NCBI GenBank assembly: GCA_940671915.1
Contig: CALNVZ010000218.1
Coordinates: 979,294-1,043,293, forward strand
DNA from: Paracentrotus lividus
Lineage: Eukaryota; Echinodermata; Echinoidea; Camarodonta; Echinidae
Direction: 5' to 3'
Length of the DNA stretch: 64,000 bases
A program made the translations under genes and the position numbers. Under the pieces are notes generated by a model. That model was not told where the DNA came from. It did no database searches and saw only the letters and a program-made list of their open reading frames with translations. Of the stretch, positions 37,701-47,190 are shown piece by piece (position 1 is the first letter of the stretch; every line of letters begins with the position of its first letter).

Positions 37701-40700
37701 AAATCTGTAATTCTGACCACTTGGACTCTTCTAGATCTTTTTGGAGTTACAATAAATCCAGGCTCAGCTCCCGGACCATCTGTAGCCTGTCTCAGAGCGT
37801 AGTCGAGAACTATAATAAAGAGGAAGGGTGCAAGGGTATCACCTTGCAGGACTCCTGCAAGAATATTAGATTCTTCTGTCTCTCCATCTGGTGTTACAAC
37901 TCTAGCCCTTGAATTAGTGTACATGTTGTCAATGGCATTTAGTAGATTTGATGGTATACCGAAGGCTTTTAGGATTTTCATCATCTTCGTGCGATTGATA
38001 GAATCGAAAGCTTTCTTAAAGTCAACAAATGTCAGCACAGCAGACAGGTTGTTCAGTTTTACCTCTTCAATGATGCGTCTAAGAGCCAGGATTTGAGCAA
38101 CCGTGGTTCTACCTCGCCTAAATCCGTTCTGATTTATTCTCAGTTCTGGATCAATAGCTTCTCTTATCCGGTTTAGTATCATTCGATTGAATAACTTTGC
38201 AATGATACACGTCAAGCTGATTCCTCTGTAGTCGTCGGTATTGGAGAGATTACCCTTCTTGGGGACTGGTATGATGTTACAGAGTGACCATTGCTCAGGT
38301 TTCTTGTTCTCCATCAACACCATGTTACATATTTTGATGACAACATCGTCCAGATCACAGCTCTTAAATACCTCAGGGGGATGTTATCTGGCCCCGCACT
38401 CTTGCCTTGCCTCAAATAGACTTTGCCTTTTCGTATTTTCCTTTTGTGAAGGGACCGTCTTCAATTCCGAGGTCTGCAAAGACAGTTGGTACTTCCTCGT
38501 CAATGTTCTGTGTATTTACCTGTACTTGTCCTCAATGAGTCATGTTCTGGTACATTGTATGTCATAAACTCTGTTTTTCTGGAGTTAAGTCCAAGCCCAA
38601 ACTTGCTACATTCCGCTTTTATCCTTTGCAGAAGTTGTTGAGCCTCGTCAGTCTGGTTGCTTAACAGGCAGATATCGTCAGCAAAATCCAAATCTTTAAT
38701 TCTGACCGCTTGGACTCTTCTAGATCTTCTTGGAGTTACAATAAATCCAACACAGGCCTCCATTGCAGCCTTGTTTGCTTCCACGAATCTCTCTTACATG
38801 TTTGTTGGGTCTTCTTCGACGTTAAGAATCTCGAAACGATATTTCACCTCAACTGTATATTGATCTTGTAAATTATGATTCACAGAGAATTTCTTCAAAT
38901 CAAACTTTGCTCGCTGTTTTGCCTTCGGGACACGAAGACTCAGTCTGACTTTCATAGACACGACTCTGTGGTCTGAACCCACTGTGCAGAAGGTGTTGTA
39001 TGGTTCTACATTCAGGACGCTGTTCCACCACTTTTGTCTTATCAAAATGTAATCAAGTTGACGTTTCATACCTGTGCCCCTGTCAAGATAAGTCCATCTT
39101 TTACCCTGTTTCTTCCTGAACTGGGTATTAGCCGCTAGTAGACTATGCTCTTTCTCTGCCAGAAGTTTTCAATTTCTATTTGTTTTATCATGCCAGGTGA
39201 TTGGAGCATCTTCCATTCCTAGTCTTGCATTTAAGTCCCCTAGGACTGCCAGGAAGTTGTGCGCAGGAACCCCACGGATTACGTCACTCAGATCATAATA
39301 ATTCTCGACCACTTCTTCTGGAGATGTATTGGTTGGTGAGTATGTGACTATCACTGTTGTGACCGGAATACTGTCAAACTCGACAACTAGGATTCTCTCG
39401 GAGTGTCGCGTTGCTCTGCGCAAAGCTTTCCTCGCACGAGAACTGAGTAGAAGTCCCACTCCCCTACCTGATGCCTGAGCCTGGTTCCTCCGTGCGGAAG
39501 CTGTAATGAGGTACTGACCTTCCAGTCTGCTGACTACAACTGGATCCTCGTGTACTCTCCTGTGCTCCTGGATACGTAGAATCTCAATCCCACATGATTC
39601 AAAGCAGTGAGCTATCTCACTTGCTCTCACTTCTTCTCTTGCTCCGTTAGCATTGAAGGTAGTCATTATGAATGGCTTCCTACAACGCAAGAGTGCTTCA
39701 GAATGAGCACTGTTTTCAGACAAACCCCTCCCAGGAGGGTTTAAGGGCCCATCGTCATTTTGTCGACTTCCTGCTGCAGGTCGACCAGTATTTCTATCGT
39801 CTGCAGAGTTCCTGTGGACTCCCGCCACTGGAAGTATAGGCTTTGAAATAATTGAACTATTCATAATTAAGGTTTTTACTATGCTGTGATGCAGGGCATC
39901 TAATAAAAGGGGGCGCAACTCCTCAAATGATGATGGTTGACCGGTGGATGACCGGTGGTCACCTCATACGCTCTTTGCCGTATAGAGAAGCGTTGCTTAC
40001 AGGATACGCCGAGCCCACCATCAAGGCTCCATATTTCACCCATAAGTGGGACCATTTATTAGGGATGGTTCCCTGGGAACTGTCTGGGTTGTAAAGCGTG
40101 TTCCACACGCTGGTGGGTCATACATACCCTAGACTACTGAGGGGTTCCCACCCCGAGCATACGTCTGCATTGCTGCATTATGCTATTCCCGACCACAAGG
40201 CCATTTTCCCCAGGTGAGGACCCTTGAGTGCACTTGCCGCTGCAGCCCATGTCAACCCGTACTACAGCATTGTCCCGAGACGACTGTTGCTGAAGCCAGA
40301 TAGGGTTGAAAGCAGAAACTTCTGGGTTACAACTATATTTTCTGTGATTTTGACTATGTTAAAGCTCAGATGCAATTAACATGATTAATTTGTTATGTTA
40401 TTTTCTGTAATATTTTCTCAGATTATGCATGTATGTTTATGATTTGAATGAACAATAAAGAATACTACTAAACAAAAAATCGAAATAATGCGAAAGATGG
40501 GAAAGGGAGGGAGACGCCCGGTTTGCCCACACATGGAGTTGATCGATCTATGCCACTGTAGACTGCCCTCTATCTTGTTTTCTTTTTGTTTGTTTGTTTT
40601 TGTTTTTGTTTGTTTGTTTGTTTGTTTTGGTTTGTTTTGTGTGTTTGTATGTGTGTGGATGTGTGAGGGTATGTGAATGTGTTTGGATGTAGGGGGGGGG

Positions 40701-42394
40701 GGTGCATAATACGTTCACTCATTCAAGTTTATTTAATTGTTTATCTGCAATCTGTTGTTGTTTTTTTTTAAATTATATTACATTTGGTAATATCTGTTGC
40801 AATATTTTATAGACTCTTGCAGAGTCGTTTAATAATTATTTTCTGTGATTTTGACTATGTTAAAGCTCAGATGCAGTTAATTTGTTATGTTATTTTTTGT
40901 AATATTTTCTCAGATTATGCATGTATGTTTATGATTTGAATGAACAATAAAGAATACTACAAAACAAAAATACATAACAAATTCACATTTAGACAGATTG
41001 AGCTTGAATGAATTCAATATCCAAGTTTGGAATCTATATTTCTTATATATTTATATTTTGTATTGCTAAAACAAGGCCTGAGAAAGAGACTTATCAAGTG
41101 TCTGGTCTGGAGTGTTGCTTTATATGGATCTGAGACGTGGACGATAAAGAAAGCAGAAGAAAGGAGTATTGATAGTTTAGAAATGTGGTTGTAGTGAAGA
41201 AAGTAAGGAATTAACTGGAAAGATTGTGTCACAAGTACTGAACAGAGTGAATGAAGTAAGAACCTTGAGATAAACAATCAGGATACGAAAGAAGAACTGG
41301 TTGGGGCACATCCTGAGGGGGACCAACATGCTCAGAGATGTGCTGGAAGGGAAGATGAAAGGCAAAGGGGGAAGAGGTAGACCAAGGATTGGGATGGTGT
41401 CGGAACTGAAAGAGGTGGAAACGTATTAAGTCATGAATCGAAAGTCCCAAGACAGTGAACAATGGAGAAACAACTAAAGGCTCTGGTGTGTGGACCTGCC
41501 CTTGGGGAGGACACCAAAGAAGAATAGCATGTTTTGCTATTTCAATTTTTTTATGTCAATGATATTTGTATAAATTTTGTATTCTTCCGTTGGAAATGGA
41601 AAACAAAAATGAATTGAAATTGAATTTTTGGAGCTCTTCTCCGTGGTGAATATGACAGACACGATATAACTTTTAATGTACTCACTTTTATCTCGAGTAT
41701 AAAGGATGACTTGGGCTCTGGCTGTTCTTGCGAAGATAGCACAGTGTGGTAAAGTGACCTTGACAGGGGTGCTGAACCTCAGACCAGACGGTGAGAACTT
41801 GAGACCAACTGAAATGATTGCCTCGCCTTCCTTCAGAACCAAATCAGGAGGAACCTCTGTGATTGCCTGTACAGATATATTATGATGAACAGAGGATTCT
41901 ACTGATACTGATGGGATGTTGACTTCAATGTTGTGCTCTTCAAGTCGAATGATCTTTGAATTTTCAGAAGAGAACTTGGTCCCTTTGTAAGGCTCGTTTT
42001 GATCCGTTTTCACCTCACCCATGGATGCGTGTAAGGAGGGTAGAGGTTTCACCAGCTCAACATCTGTCTCCTTTTCCCCCTCTTTGTTCACATCCATTTC
42101 AGTGGGAACATCTCTGGTATCTTGTGCATTTCTATCTCGATCACTTAAAGGTGGTATTGACGAGGTATAATCCTCAATATCATTTCGAATTCCCTTTGGG
42201 ATCTCAGGAGCATCCACGTTGTGTGCTTTAGGCGGTTTGTCGTCTTTTTCCCAGTTTCTCTCGGTGTTTGTTTTGGAGGATAGAGATTTGACACTTTCAT
42301 GACCCTTCTCATAATTAATGGTAGAAGTGAAGACATTGTGAAAAAACATCTTCAACGCCAGAGTCACCCTGGTAATCCTGTGGTAGAACCGCTC
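24609..42394 (-). CDS. ZU5-UPA-Death signalling module of an ankyrin-repeat gene (spliced)
   Basis: Spliced minus-strand gene model. Exons in order are 42394-41686 (linker and ZU5), 36620-36370 (UPA part 1), 32528-32415 (UPA part 2), 31509-31344 (UPA part 3), 28961-28898 (linker) and 24885-24609 (Death, stop). Each intron starts GT and ends AG, and phases run 1, 0, 0, 1, 2 without a clash. That is strong evidence for a real gene with no product prediction supplied. In known families (UNC5, PIDD, ankyrins) ZU5-UPA packs against the Death domain and controls its access to partners; it acts in the cytoplasm or at the membrane skeleton. No transmembrane segment is seen. Upstream exons 42709-45362 and 55736-55913 would add ankyrin repeats but are damaged. 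The 17.8-kb span is mostly introns filled with repeats. The exact cellular role is unknown; apoptosis or innate-immune signalling is inference. Confidence 0.85.
25141..25977. mobile_element. Non-autonomous TIR element, ~0.84 kb (intronic)
   Basis: A ~40-bp inverted repeat bounds it: agggcctgtcccacagaagg at 25141-25160 and its near mirror at about 25935-25977, both followed inward by gattgttgtggcgacaacct-like sequence. The interior is GC-richer than its surroundings and repeats tcgccac words. No transposase frame. A shorter relative lies at 3322-3500. It lies in the intron before the Death exon. Confidence 0.8.
26023..26274. mobile_element. 252-bp MITE (intronic)
   Basis: Inverted ends atgcggcggtcacaactcg (26023-26041) and its exact reverse complement (26256-26274). 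The interior is GC-rich. Flanking TTA-like bases suggest a 3-bp target site but do not match perfectly. Confidence 0.75.
26275..26844. other. Intronic DNA; nothing recognised
   Basis: Intron sequence between two TIR elements. Overlapping open frames on both strands here lack any domain pattern and do not fit the splice model. Confidence 0.4.
26845..27835. mobile_element. ~1-kb TIR element with iterated inner motif
   Basis: Ends tataggggagagcggggtta (26845-26864) and a 19/20 mirror at 27816-27835. Inside, ccaactaacccc and its reverse complement recur at about 27036-27065 (a head-to-head pair), 27425-27470 (two copies) and 27795-27822 (two copies), so the subterminal word is reiterated in the body. 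No transposase frame. A repeat with a similar left end (tataggggaga) and its own iterated word starts at 56217. Confidence 0.7.
27836..28897. other. Intronic DNA with a CA microsatellite
   Basis: No exon seen. An uninterrupted CA run spans about 28459-28494. Confidence 0.5.
28898..28961 (-). CDS. 64-nt linker exon before the Death exon
   Basis: Acceptor ttatacag before 28961; donor GTAATA after 28898. Entered in phase 1 from the 31344 exon, it reads GDPRTKEPMTPTSSAVAQETPK, a Pro/Thr/Ser-rich linker, and leaves in phase 2 so that AAA (Lys) is completed by the Death exon. If the intron is kept, the donor itself gives AAG TAA, so an unspliced message would stop at once. No domain is expected here. 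Confidence 0.75.
29393..29456 (-). other. Candidate alternative exon (64 nt, starts with ATG)
   Basis: It has a plausible acceptor (ccatttag before 29456) and donor (GTACGC after 29393). Its own open frame begins at its first base, MPKCQVPLLDQKETICRMDD, and splices in phase 1 onto the 28898 exon, continuing into the Death domain. Put after the 31344 exon it would be read in another frame and reach TAG after 16 residues. So it is either the first coding exon of a short Death-only form or an optional exon that truncates the long form, or it is chance. A TAG stands directly before the ATG in frame. Confidence 0.4.
29911..30945. repeat. 30-bp minisatellite (~1 kb)
   Basis: Tandem units of about 30 bp, consensus near ttccttatgttattcattgt followed by ttttctctc, run for about 33 copies with substitutions and small indels. 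A larger block containing ttattgtatttattgtattt occurs at about 30437 and again at about 30772, indicating higher-order duplication. Because 30 is a multiple of three, long open frames exist in several frames on both strands (up to 357 codons). They are by-products of the repeat. It lies in an intron. Confidence 0.92.
31344..31509 (-). CDS. UPA exon 3
   Basis: Acceptor gattatttag before 31509; donor GTAATT after 31344. Phase 0 in, 55 codons plus one base out. The reading starts TLEEDEFNYLTRQHRSFQLG and ends RTLEINFHVTLK. The final INFHVTLK strand is a hallmark of the UPA domain end in UNC5, PIDD and ankyrin families, placing this exon immediately before the linker to Death. Confidence 0.88.
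31770..32290. repeat. Decayed copy of the TTAA-inserted inverted-repeat family (tentative)
   Basis: The left side (gagaatgaaactttaggga near 31780) and inner words (tgaacaacttcccc near 31989; gtgtgacattacacac near 32201) resemble the element at 50635-51214. The arms are strongly eroded and no clean borders are seen. It is intronic. Confidence 0.4.
32415..32528 (-). CDS. UPA exon 2
   Basis: Acceptor ctttcatag before 32528; donor GTTGGT after 32415. Exactly 38 codons, phase 0 at both ends. The reading starts EPIPDYEVAFRGEQYVIKRN and goes on with FGQLKISYFVDQQEVSNK. Alternating hydrophobic residues fit beta strands of the UPA fold, and position between the other two UPA exons supports the call. 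Confidence 0.85.
32836..33024. repeat. AAT/ATT microsatellite
   Basis: About 190 bp of near-pure taa repeats with occasional tga. It produces long runs of Ile or Leu/Ser in minus-strand frames, which are not genes. It abuts the left end of the foldback repeat at 33027. A related ataacaac run abuts the right end. Confidence 0.95.
33027..35810. mobile_element. Large foldback element, ~2.8 kb imperfect palindrome
   Basis: The left arm (33027 to about 34035) is mirrored by the right arm. 33027-33290 pairs with about 35546-35810 (tttcccggtaaagtttaaac against its mirror). 33310-33480 pairs with about 34660-34800, and 33590-33790 with about 34320-34500. The centre pairs 33850-34030 with about 34040-34200. 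The right arm carries about 700 extra bp at 34830-35545, including a second version of the tggccattacataatgac word. There is no long coding frame. Sea-urchin genomes are known to have foldback transposons with long inverted ends (TU elements); kinship is inference. It is intronic. Confidence 0.85.
35811..36369. other. Intronic DNA; nothing recognised
   Basis: AT-rich intron sequence including a short AT dinucleotide run near 35840-35866. No exon. Confidence 0.45.
36370..36620 (-). CDS. UPA exon 1 (ZU5 to UPA junction)
   Basis: Acceptor ttttcgctacag before 36620; donor GTATGT after 36370. Entered in phase 1, the split codon gives Ser, and the exon then reads TEDFSSVSPSTNEMPRCVVR followed by a DLDIFLDHFCDWWIVVPSES block. 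It ends RDDLKGVTE in phase 0. The DHFCDWWIV element matches the conserved DHFS..W/Y.LV strand at the start of UPA, and KRLICTSYRP with FIHLCLRDD matches the next conserved strands. Confidence 0.88.
36945..37499 (-). pseudogene. LINE C-terminal region after RT
   Basis: 184 codons without a stop. The sequence has VLLHHVYGCEAWTVTP, CYTRMLRTVLNISWRQH, RMQLAGHCFRHPELA and a basic GRRGRGRKRKTY stretch before CMHDRDNWR. This order (YGCEAWT, MLR, GHCFR, GRRGR, DRDxWR) is the usual tail of RTE-like and related LINE proteins. It is separated from the RT segment by a frameshift. Confidence 0.8.
37589..38323 (-). pseudogene. LINE reverse transcriptase domain
   Basis: Contains KPEQWSLCNIIPVPKKGN, DDYRGISLTCIIAKLFNRM, INQNGFRRGRTTVAQIL, FVDFKKAFDSINR, LAGVLQGDTLAPFLFIIVLD and LDFADDICLLSN. 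These are the standard RT motifs, with FADD as the catalytic pair. Close to the end the frame is lost because 17 nt present in the duplicated copy (around 38622-38638) are missing here, giving an early stop. Confidence 0.9.
38500..38784 (-). pseudogene. Misplaced second copy of the RT FADD segment
   Basis: Reads GFIVTPRRSRRVQAVRIKDL then FADDICLLSNQTDEAQQ and LLQRIKAECSKFGLGLNS. It is a near-identical copy (about 240 bp) of 37557-37757, which lies in the right place at the end of RT. Here it stands between endonuclease and RT, replacing the normal linker. It shares the endonuclease frame apart from one TAA. This copy keeps the 17 nt the other has lost. Confidence 0.85.
38794..39918 (-). pseudogene. 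LINE endonuclease domain (one in-frame stop)
   Basis: An apurinic/apyrimidinic-type endonuclease that nicks target DNA. The reading has FIMTTFNANGAREE, SCGIEILRIQEHRRV (catalytic E region), GRGVGLLLSS, VVEFDSIPVTTVIVTYSPTN, FLAVLGDLNARLG (D and N of the active site) and, after one TGA at 39169-39171, RQLDYILIRQKWW and VGSDHRVV (catalytic SDH). The two parts are in one frame, so a single nonsense change splits it. Confidence 0.88.
40335..40970 (+). repeat. Direct pair of ~140-bp repeats around a GTTT-rich insert
   Basis: About 40335-40478 and about 40837-40970 are near-identical (ttctgtgattttgactatgt to aataaagaatactac and an A-rich end). Each carries AATAAA followed by an A-rich tail, as a retroposon 3' end would. 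Between them lie about 360 bp with a gttt microsatellite (about 40583-40650). The first copy abuts the 5' side of the minus-strand LINE. Confidence 0.7.
41050..41530 (+). mobile_element. 5'-truncated LINE fragment (C-terminal RT tail)
   Basis: The plus-strand reading gives LRKRLIKCLVWSVALYGSET then WTIKKAEERSIDSLEMW and, after frameshifts, RIRKKNWLGHILRGTNMLRD and GKGGRGRPRI. This YGSETW / WLGHILR / GRGRPR order is a LINE tail, from a family different from the minus-strand LINE next to it. It is frameshifted, lacks RT and is inactive. It lies antisense in the intron. Confidence 0.8.
41686..42394 (-). CDS. Exon with acidic linker and ZU5 domain
   Basis: Acceptor tatcaactag before 42394; donor GTGAGT after 41686. 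From GTG 42367 it is open for the whole exon. Residues ~1-125 are a charged, low-complexity linker. The ZU5 part starts near YKGTKFSSENSKIIRLEEHN, continues VNIPSVSVESSVHHNISVQA and VPPDLVLKEGEAIISVGLKF, and ends RFSTPVKVTLPHC. The LKFSPSGLRFSTPVKVTLPH block is the best-conserved ZU5 element. The first ~80 nt also read sensibly in another frame (GAVLPQDYQGDSGVEDVF), which is the frame the ankyrin exon would deliver (phase 1), so a one-base shift may have occurred near 42310-42330. Confidence 0.85.
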
Positions 42395-42708
42395 CTAGTT
42401 GATAAATGATAAATTTATATGGATATTAAATTTCATTATTATTTATTAACTGGACATTATCACCAATTTCCCCATTCATTGCATGCAGGAAGAGGATTCT
42501 TTAGCAAACTGTACTGTCGAAAAAAGCAATATTTATATTCATATTTACTTTTAAAAACATTCAAAAGTCATCCGTTATATTATGGTTCAAACGATATATT
42601 TGATGATTTAAAAAAAAAAATACAAAATACTTGTAGCTTGTGGCTGACAAGATTAAGGCTTAATAAAAAATGTGACAAAGAATGTAATTGATTTAAGTAA
42701 ACGTGTAC

Positions 42709-45362
42709 CTGTCCGTGACATTGTGCGAGGAAGTAATTTGCCTGCGCCAAGATAGCGAACGATGTCCTGATGACCCTTTCGTAAAGCTATGTAAAGAGGT
42801 GTATCCTGGAACCAATAGAGACCAATAGAGACCATCAGACTCTATTGGTTTATGGGTCCAATACAAAGGCCAGAAAACCAATTGGTATTGGACCAATAGA
42901 GGTTGATTGCCAGACACCAACAGCATCTCTTGCTATCTATTGGAGCCTATTGGTCCTCTGTGGGTCCATTAGGATTCTGATATTCCCATTGTATTGGTCT
43001 CTATTGGAATACAATTGACATTCTGATGGTCCATTAGAAACCATTAGAATCCATCAGACACCATTAGAAACCAATAGAAATTTTCTGTTGGTTTTCTACT
43101 GGAGCCTATGGGAATTTCGACCTGGGATGCCCATCATTGTCTGCCTTATTCAAGTCTGCTCTTTTCATCACAAGATATTTAACGATATTTAAGTGACCCT
43201 TTTGTGAAGCTAAGTAAAGAGGTGTAAATCCTTCAGTGGTAACCTGATTAACGTCTGCTCCTTTGTCTACAAGATATTTTACGATATCTAGGTAACCTTT
43301 TTGTGACGTAATGTGAAGAGATGTAAATCTGCCACTGTAAACCTGATCTACGTCTGCTCCTTTATCTACCAGATATTGAACGATATCCAGGTGACCCTTT
43401 TCTGAGGCTACGTAATGAGGTGTCAATCCCTCTTTGCTAGCCTGATTTATGGCTGCACCTTCATCGACAAGATATTGAACGATATCCAGGTGACCTTCTT
43501 GTGCAGGTATGTAAATGGGTGCCGTCCTTCATTGTCTACCCTTTTCACGTCTGCTCCTTTATTAACCAGACATTGAACGATATCCAGGTGACCTTTTTCT
43601 GAGGTTACGTAAAGAGGTGTCATTCCCTCTGTGCTAGCCTGATTTATAGCTGCTCTTTTATCCACAAGATATTTAACGATATCCAGGTAACGGTAAACCC
43701 TTTCCTGAGGCTACATAAAGAGGTGTAAATCCGCCATTGGTAGCCTGATCTACGTCTGCCCCTTTATCCACAAGATATTGAACGATATTCAGGTGACCTT
43801 CTTGTGAAGCTATGTAAAAGGGTGACCGTCCTTCATTGTCTACTCTTTTCACGTTTGCTCTTTTTCCAACAAGATATTTAACGATATCTAGGTGACCCTT
43901 TTGTGAAGCTATGTAAAGAGGTGTAAATCCCTCATTGTTAGTGTGATCTATGTCTGATCCTTTATCCACAATATATTGAACGATATCTAGGTGACCTTCG
44001 TGTGAAGAAATGTGAAGAGGTGTAAATCTGCCAATATAAGTCCGATGTACGTCTGCTCCTTTATCCACAAAATATTGAACTATATCCAGGTGACCCTTTT
44101 TTGTGGCTATATAAAAGCGTGTAAATGCACGTTTGTCTGCTTTCTTCACGTCTGCTCCTTCTCCACAAGTTATTGAACAATGTCCAGGTGGCCCCTTTAT
44201 GAAGCTATGTAAAGAGGAGTAAACCCCTGATTGGTAGCCAGATTTACGACTGCTCTTTTATCCACAAGATATTGAATGATATCTAGGTGACCTTCTTGTG
44301 AACCTGTGTAGAGAGGTGTTAATCCCTCATTGCTAGCCCGATCTATGTCTGCTCCTTTTCCAATAAGATACTGAACGATATTCAGGTAACCTTTCTGTGA
44401 AACTTTGTTAAGAGCTGTAAATCCGTCATTGTTAGCCTCACCAATGTTTGCTCCTTTATCCAAAAGATATCGAACTATATTTTGTTGGCCAATTTGTGAA
44501 GCTGTCAAAAGTGGTGTAAATCCGTCCTTGTCTGCCTTATGGACATCTGCTCCTTTTCCACGAGATATTGAACAATATTCAGGTAACCTTGTGAAGCTAT
44601 GTGAAGAGGTATTCATCCGTCATTATCTGCCTTATTCACGTCCACTCCTTTATCCACAAGATATTGGACGATATCCAGGTGACCTTCTTGTAAAGCTTTG
44701 TAAAGAGGTATAAATCCGCCATTGTCTGCCTTATTCACGTCTGCTCCTTTGTCCACAAGGTATTGGACGATGTCCAGGTGACCTTCCGTAGAAGCCATAA
44801 GAAGGGGTGCCCACACATTATCGACAGGTTTTTCCGGGTCAGCTACCCTCGAATTCCCTTTAGATTGAGCGATATCCAAATATCCGTTAATTGAAGACTG
44901 GTTTAGATCTGTTTTTTTTTTCCGAAATTTGATGCTGTGATCTCTTTCCTGCCTTTATTCAAAAGATACTTAGCAATATCTTTGCGGTTATTATTCAATG
45001 CCCAGTCAAAAAGTGTTTGTCTGGTGTGATACGCAGGTCTATTATCCACCTCTGCTCCTTTAGCTAACAGGTGCTCAACAATACCTAGATGACCATTATA
45101 TGAAGCCAACTGAAGTGGTGTCTTTCCATCGATGGACATCGTATCGACGTCTGCTCCATTATCCACTACGTATTGACAGATTGAACGATGTCGAGATAGC
45201 CGTGACGTGATGCCAGATGAAGAGGTGTTTGACCATTCTTGTCTTTTTTGCTAATGTTTCCTCCAGTATCCAATAGTTGTTGAATGATTTTTGAATGGCC
45301 TTTCACTTTATCCAAACGAAGCTGTGTAGTTGTTAGGCCACAGTGATTTTCCATTTTCAAGT
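42709..45362 (-). pseudogene. Ankyrin-repeat exon, disrupted
   Basis: Acceptor ccatattag before 45362; donor GTACAC after 42709. Conceptual translation gives about 20 ankyrin repeats of 33 residues with TPLYIASQKGHLDIVKYLVD- and KGADV-type wording. Such repeats bind partner proteins. Lesions I can place: an extra 8 nt near 45171-45178, a frameshift at an A-run near 44922, TGA near 44611, a lost base near 44560, TAA near 44197 and 44176, a lost base near 44168, about 7 extra nt near 43690, a lost base near 43522 and a 311-bp insertion at 42810-43120. Between lesions the repeats stay well conserved, so the damage is recent. Sequencing error could explain the homopolymer case but not the stops and insertion. 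Confidence 0.85.
42810..43120. mobile_element. 311-bp insertion inside an ankyrin repeat
   Basis: Flanked by cctgg on both sides (42805-42809 and 43121-43125), a likely 5-bp target duplication. The two halves of one ankyrin repeat (KADNDGH and DTPLYIALRKG) lie on either side. The insert is made largely of variants of ccaatagagacc and ccattagaaacc. It lacks clear terminal inverted repeats and any open frame. Its family is unknown to me. Confidence 0.7.
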
Positions 45363-45898
45363 CTAATATGGCTTAATACAACACTTCAAATAGTGTTGCA
45401 TTCTTCTGACTTAACCATTCGCTGTTCTTGTGGGCGCCGTTTTGTTTGCGTCTTAAAACACCCTTGTTCGGATTAGCATGTGAATTTTCTCCTCAGTTAA
45501 TGATGGTATATAAAACAAATATTTAGACAAACTATATCCTTGTGAAGATCCATTGTCGCATGTTTTGTAGAAACCAAAGTTTCAAAGTTGCAAATCCGCC
45601 ACTGATTTCAATGAACGAGTCAATTACACAAGTACGGCATGTCGAGTATTGTCCACTAATTTTCAAAATGTTAACTATGTTTCCGGTATCATTCTCTTCG
45701 CAAACGAGACAGATATACAACACTCTTGTATACAAGATAACTGCAATAAGTGCAATTGAAAACAAACTATGATGGGGTTAAATAAATTAACGGTTTTCAA
45801 AATGGAACGCTCATTGCAGGCACAAACAATGTGAAATGTTAACCCGTTGATGAATCATTTCCTTCACATAATGAACCGCTGGGCCGTAGGTAATAACT
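45363..45898. other. Intronic DNA; nothing recognised
   Basis: Start of the ~10.4-kb intron between the two ankyrin exons. No repeat or exon recognised. Confidence 0.4.
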
Positions 45899-47156
45899 AA
45901 TGCAGGTGTCACATGCACCGTGTTGGCCCACCGTTCGCCACCGTTCTGGCCAAATTTGTGCACACGGCGGCAAACGGTGAGGCACACGGTGAAGCGGTTG
46001 AAGCCCGTCCAACACGTTCATAGGAGCTCGCTGGGCACCCGTTCCTGAGAGGATTTTCAGGAACGGCCGAACTCTTGCCGGGTTATTTACCGGGTGATGA
46101 CCGGGTATTTCAGAACGGTCTTAAACCGAACCAGTCGTTAAAAGGGCGGTAAAAGGACTGAATGAGAACGCCGCACCCGTTTCATGCCCGTTTGCAGGAC
46201 GGAGATAGAGCGCCAGAGGTCGGGCAACATGAATCGATTACCCCCCCCCCCTTTCCTTTTCCGCATCAAGTACGCCCCCTTGTGGCTAAACTTGCCAACT
46301 CCTAGGAGGCCTATATGAAAACCATACGTGAAAACTACGTTTTTAAATCGGTTGTCCCCTTAATTGTTTACCAACAAAATCAATCAATAACTGAACGAAT
46401 TTGAGTTAAAAACTAATACCCAGAGTAATATTTTACGAAACAAAAGTATTATATACATGTACCATTAGGAATAAATCATATATCATAAACAGGGAGATGA
46501 TTATCAACTTTATTTGGGGGCTGGTTTCCTCGGAAATTATAGTTTTATAGGGGGCCCATATTTTGTCGTATTAGTTTCATTTACGTTAAGCCTCCATTTC
46601 TGTTTTCATATCAATTCAGTTCTGGTTTAATTATTTACACTTTACAATAGATTTTATACAATATCGATTGGTCGTACTTATTAAATTGTTTTAAATTAGA
46701 GTTCTTAAAAGGTGGGAAAGCCACAAAGTTTCTTCATTTTTAATAATATTATTTTGTATGTCTTGATTATAATTATTGATAGGGGGTCTGCATTTTTTTT
46801 CTTTGGGCGTCCATCCAATCATTATTAAAACAACAACCATGGGGTAGGAGTTGTTCCGTACGGGTCACCCCATCAATTCATATACAAGTCATTTATATTA
46901 TTATTTATTTATTCTGGGGGAGGGGCGGGCAATAAGGGGGCAAAGCCCCCTAATTTTCAATTTTAGACACTGTTTTTACCTAAATTTTCGGTCGGGAAAA
47001 GCCTGGGTAAGTCTCTTTTTGTATTTCCGATTCTTTGTAGGCTTCCTCGAAAAGCGGTTCAATTTTGGTATGTCATTACCACAACTACATGTATATACCC
47101 TATACTAAAATTAAATCAATTCCATGAATTATATACAATCAATGGCAACGAAAATC

Positions 47157-47190
<34 letters not shown>

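Larger units (their letters stand above)
36931..40330 (-). mobile_element. RTE-like non-LTR retrotransposon (LINE), rearranged
   Basis: Minus-strand element in the intron between the ZU5 and UPA exons. Order along the sense strand: 5' region (about 40330-39920), apurinic-type endonuclease (39918-38794), a duplicated piece of RT (about 38755-38516), reverse transcriptase (38323-37589) and a C-terminal tail (37499-36945). It ends with (ggta)n at 36937-36955 directly after the stop. A short tandem 3' tail in place of poly(A) is known for RTE-clade LINEs. Stops and shifts break it into segments, so it is inactive. Confidence 0.85.
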
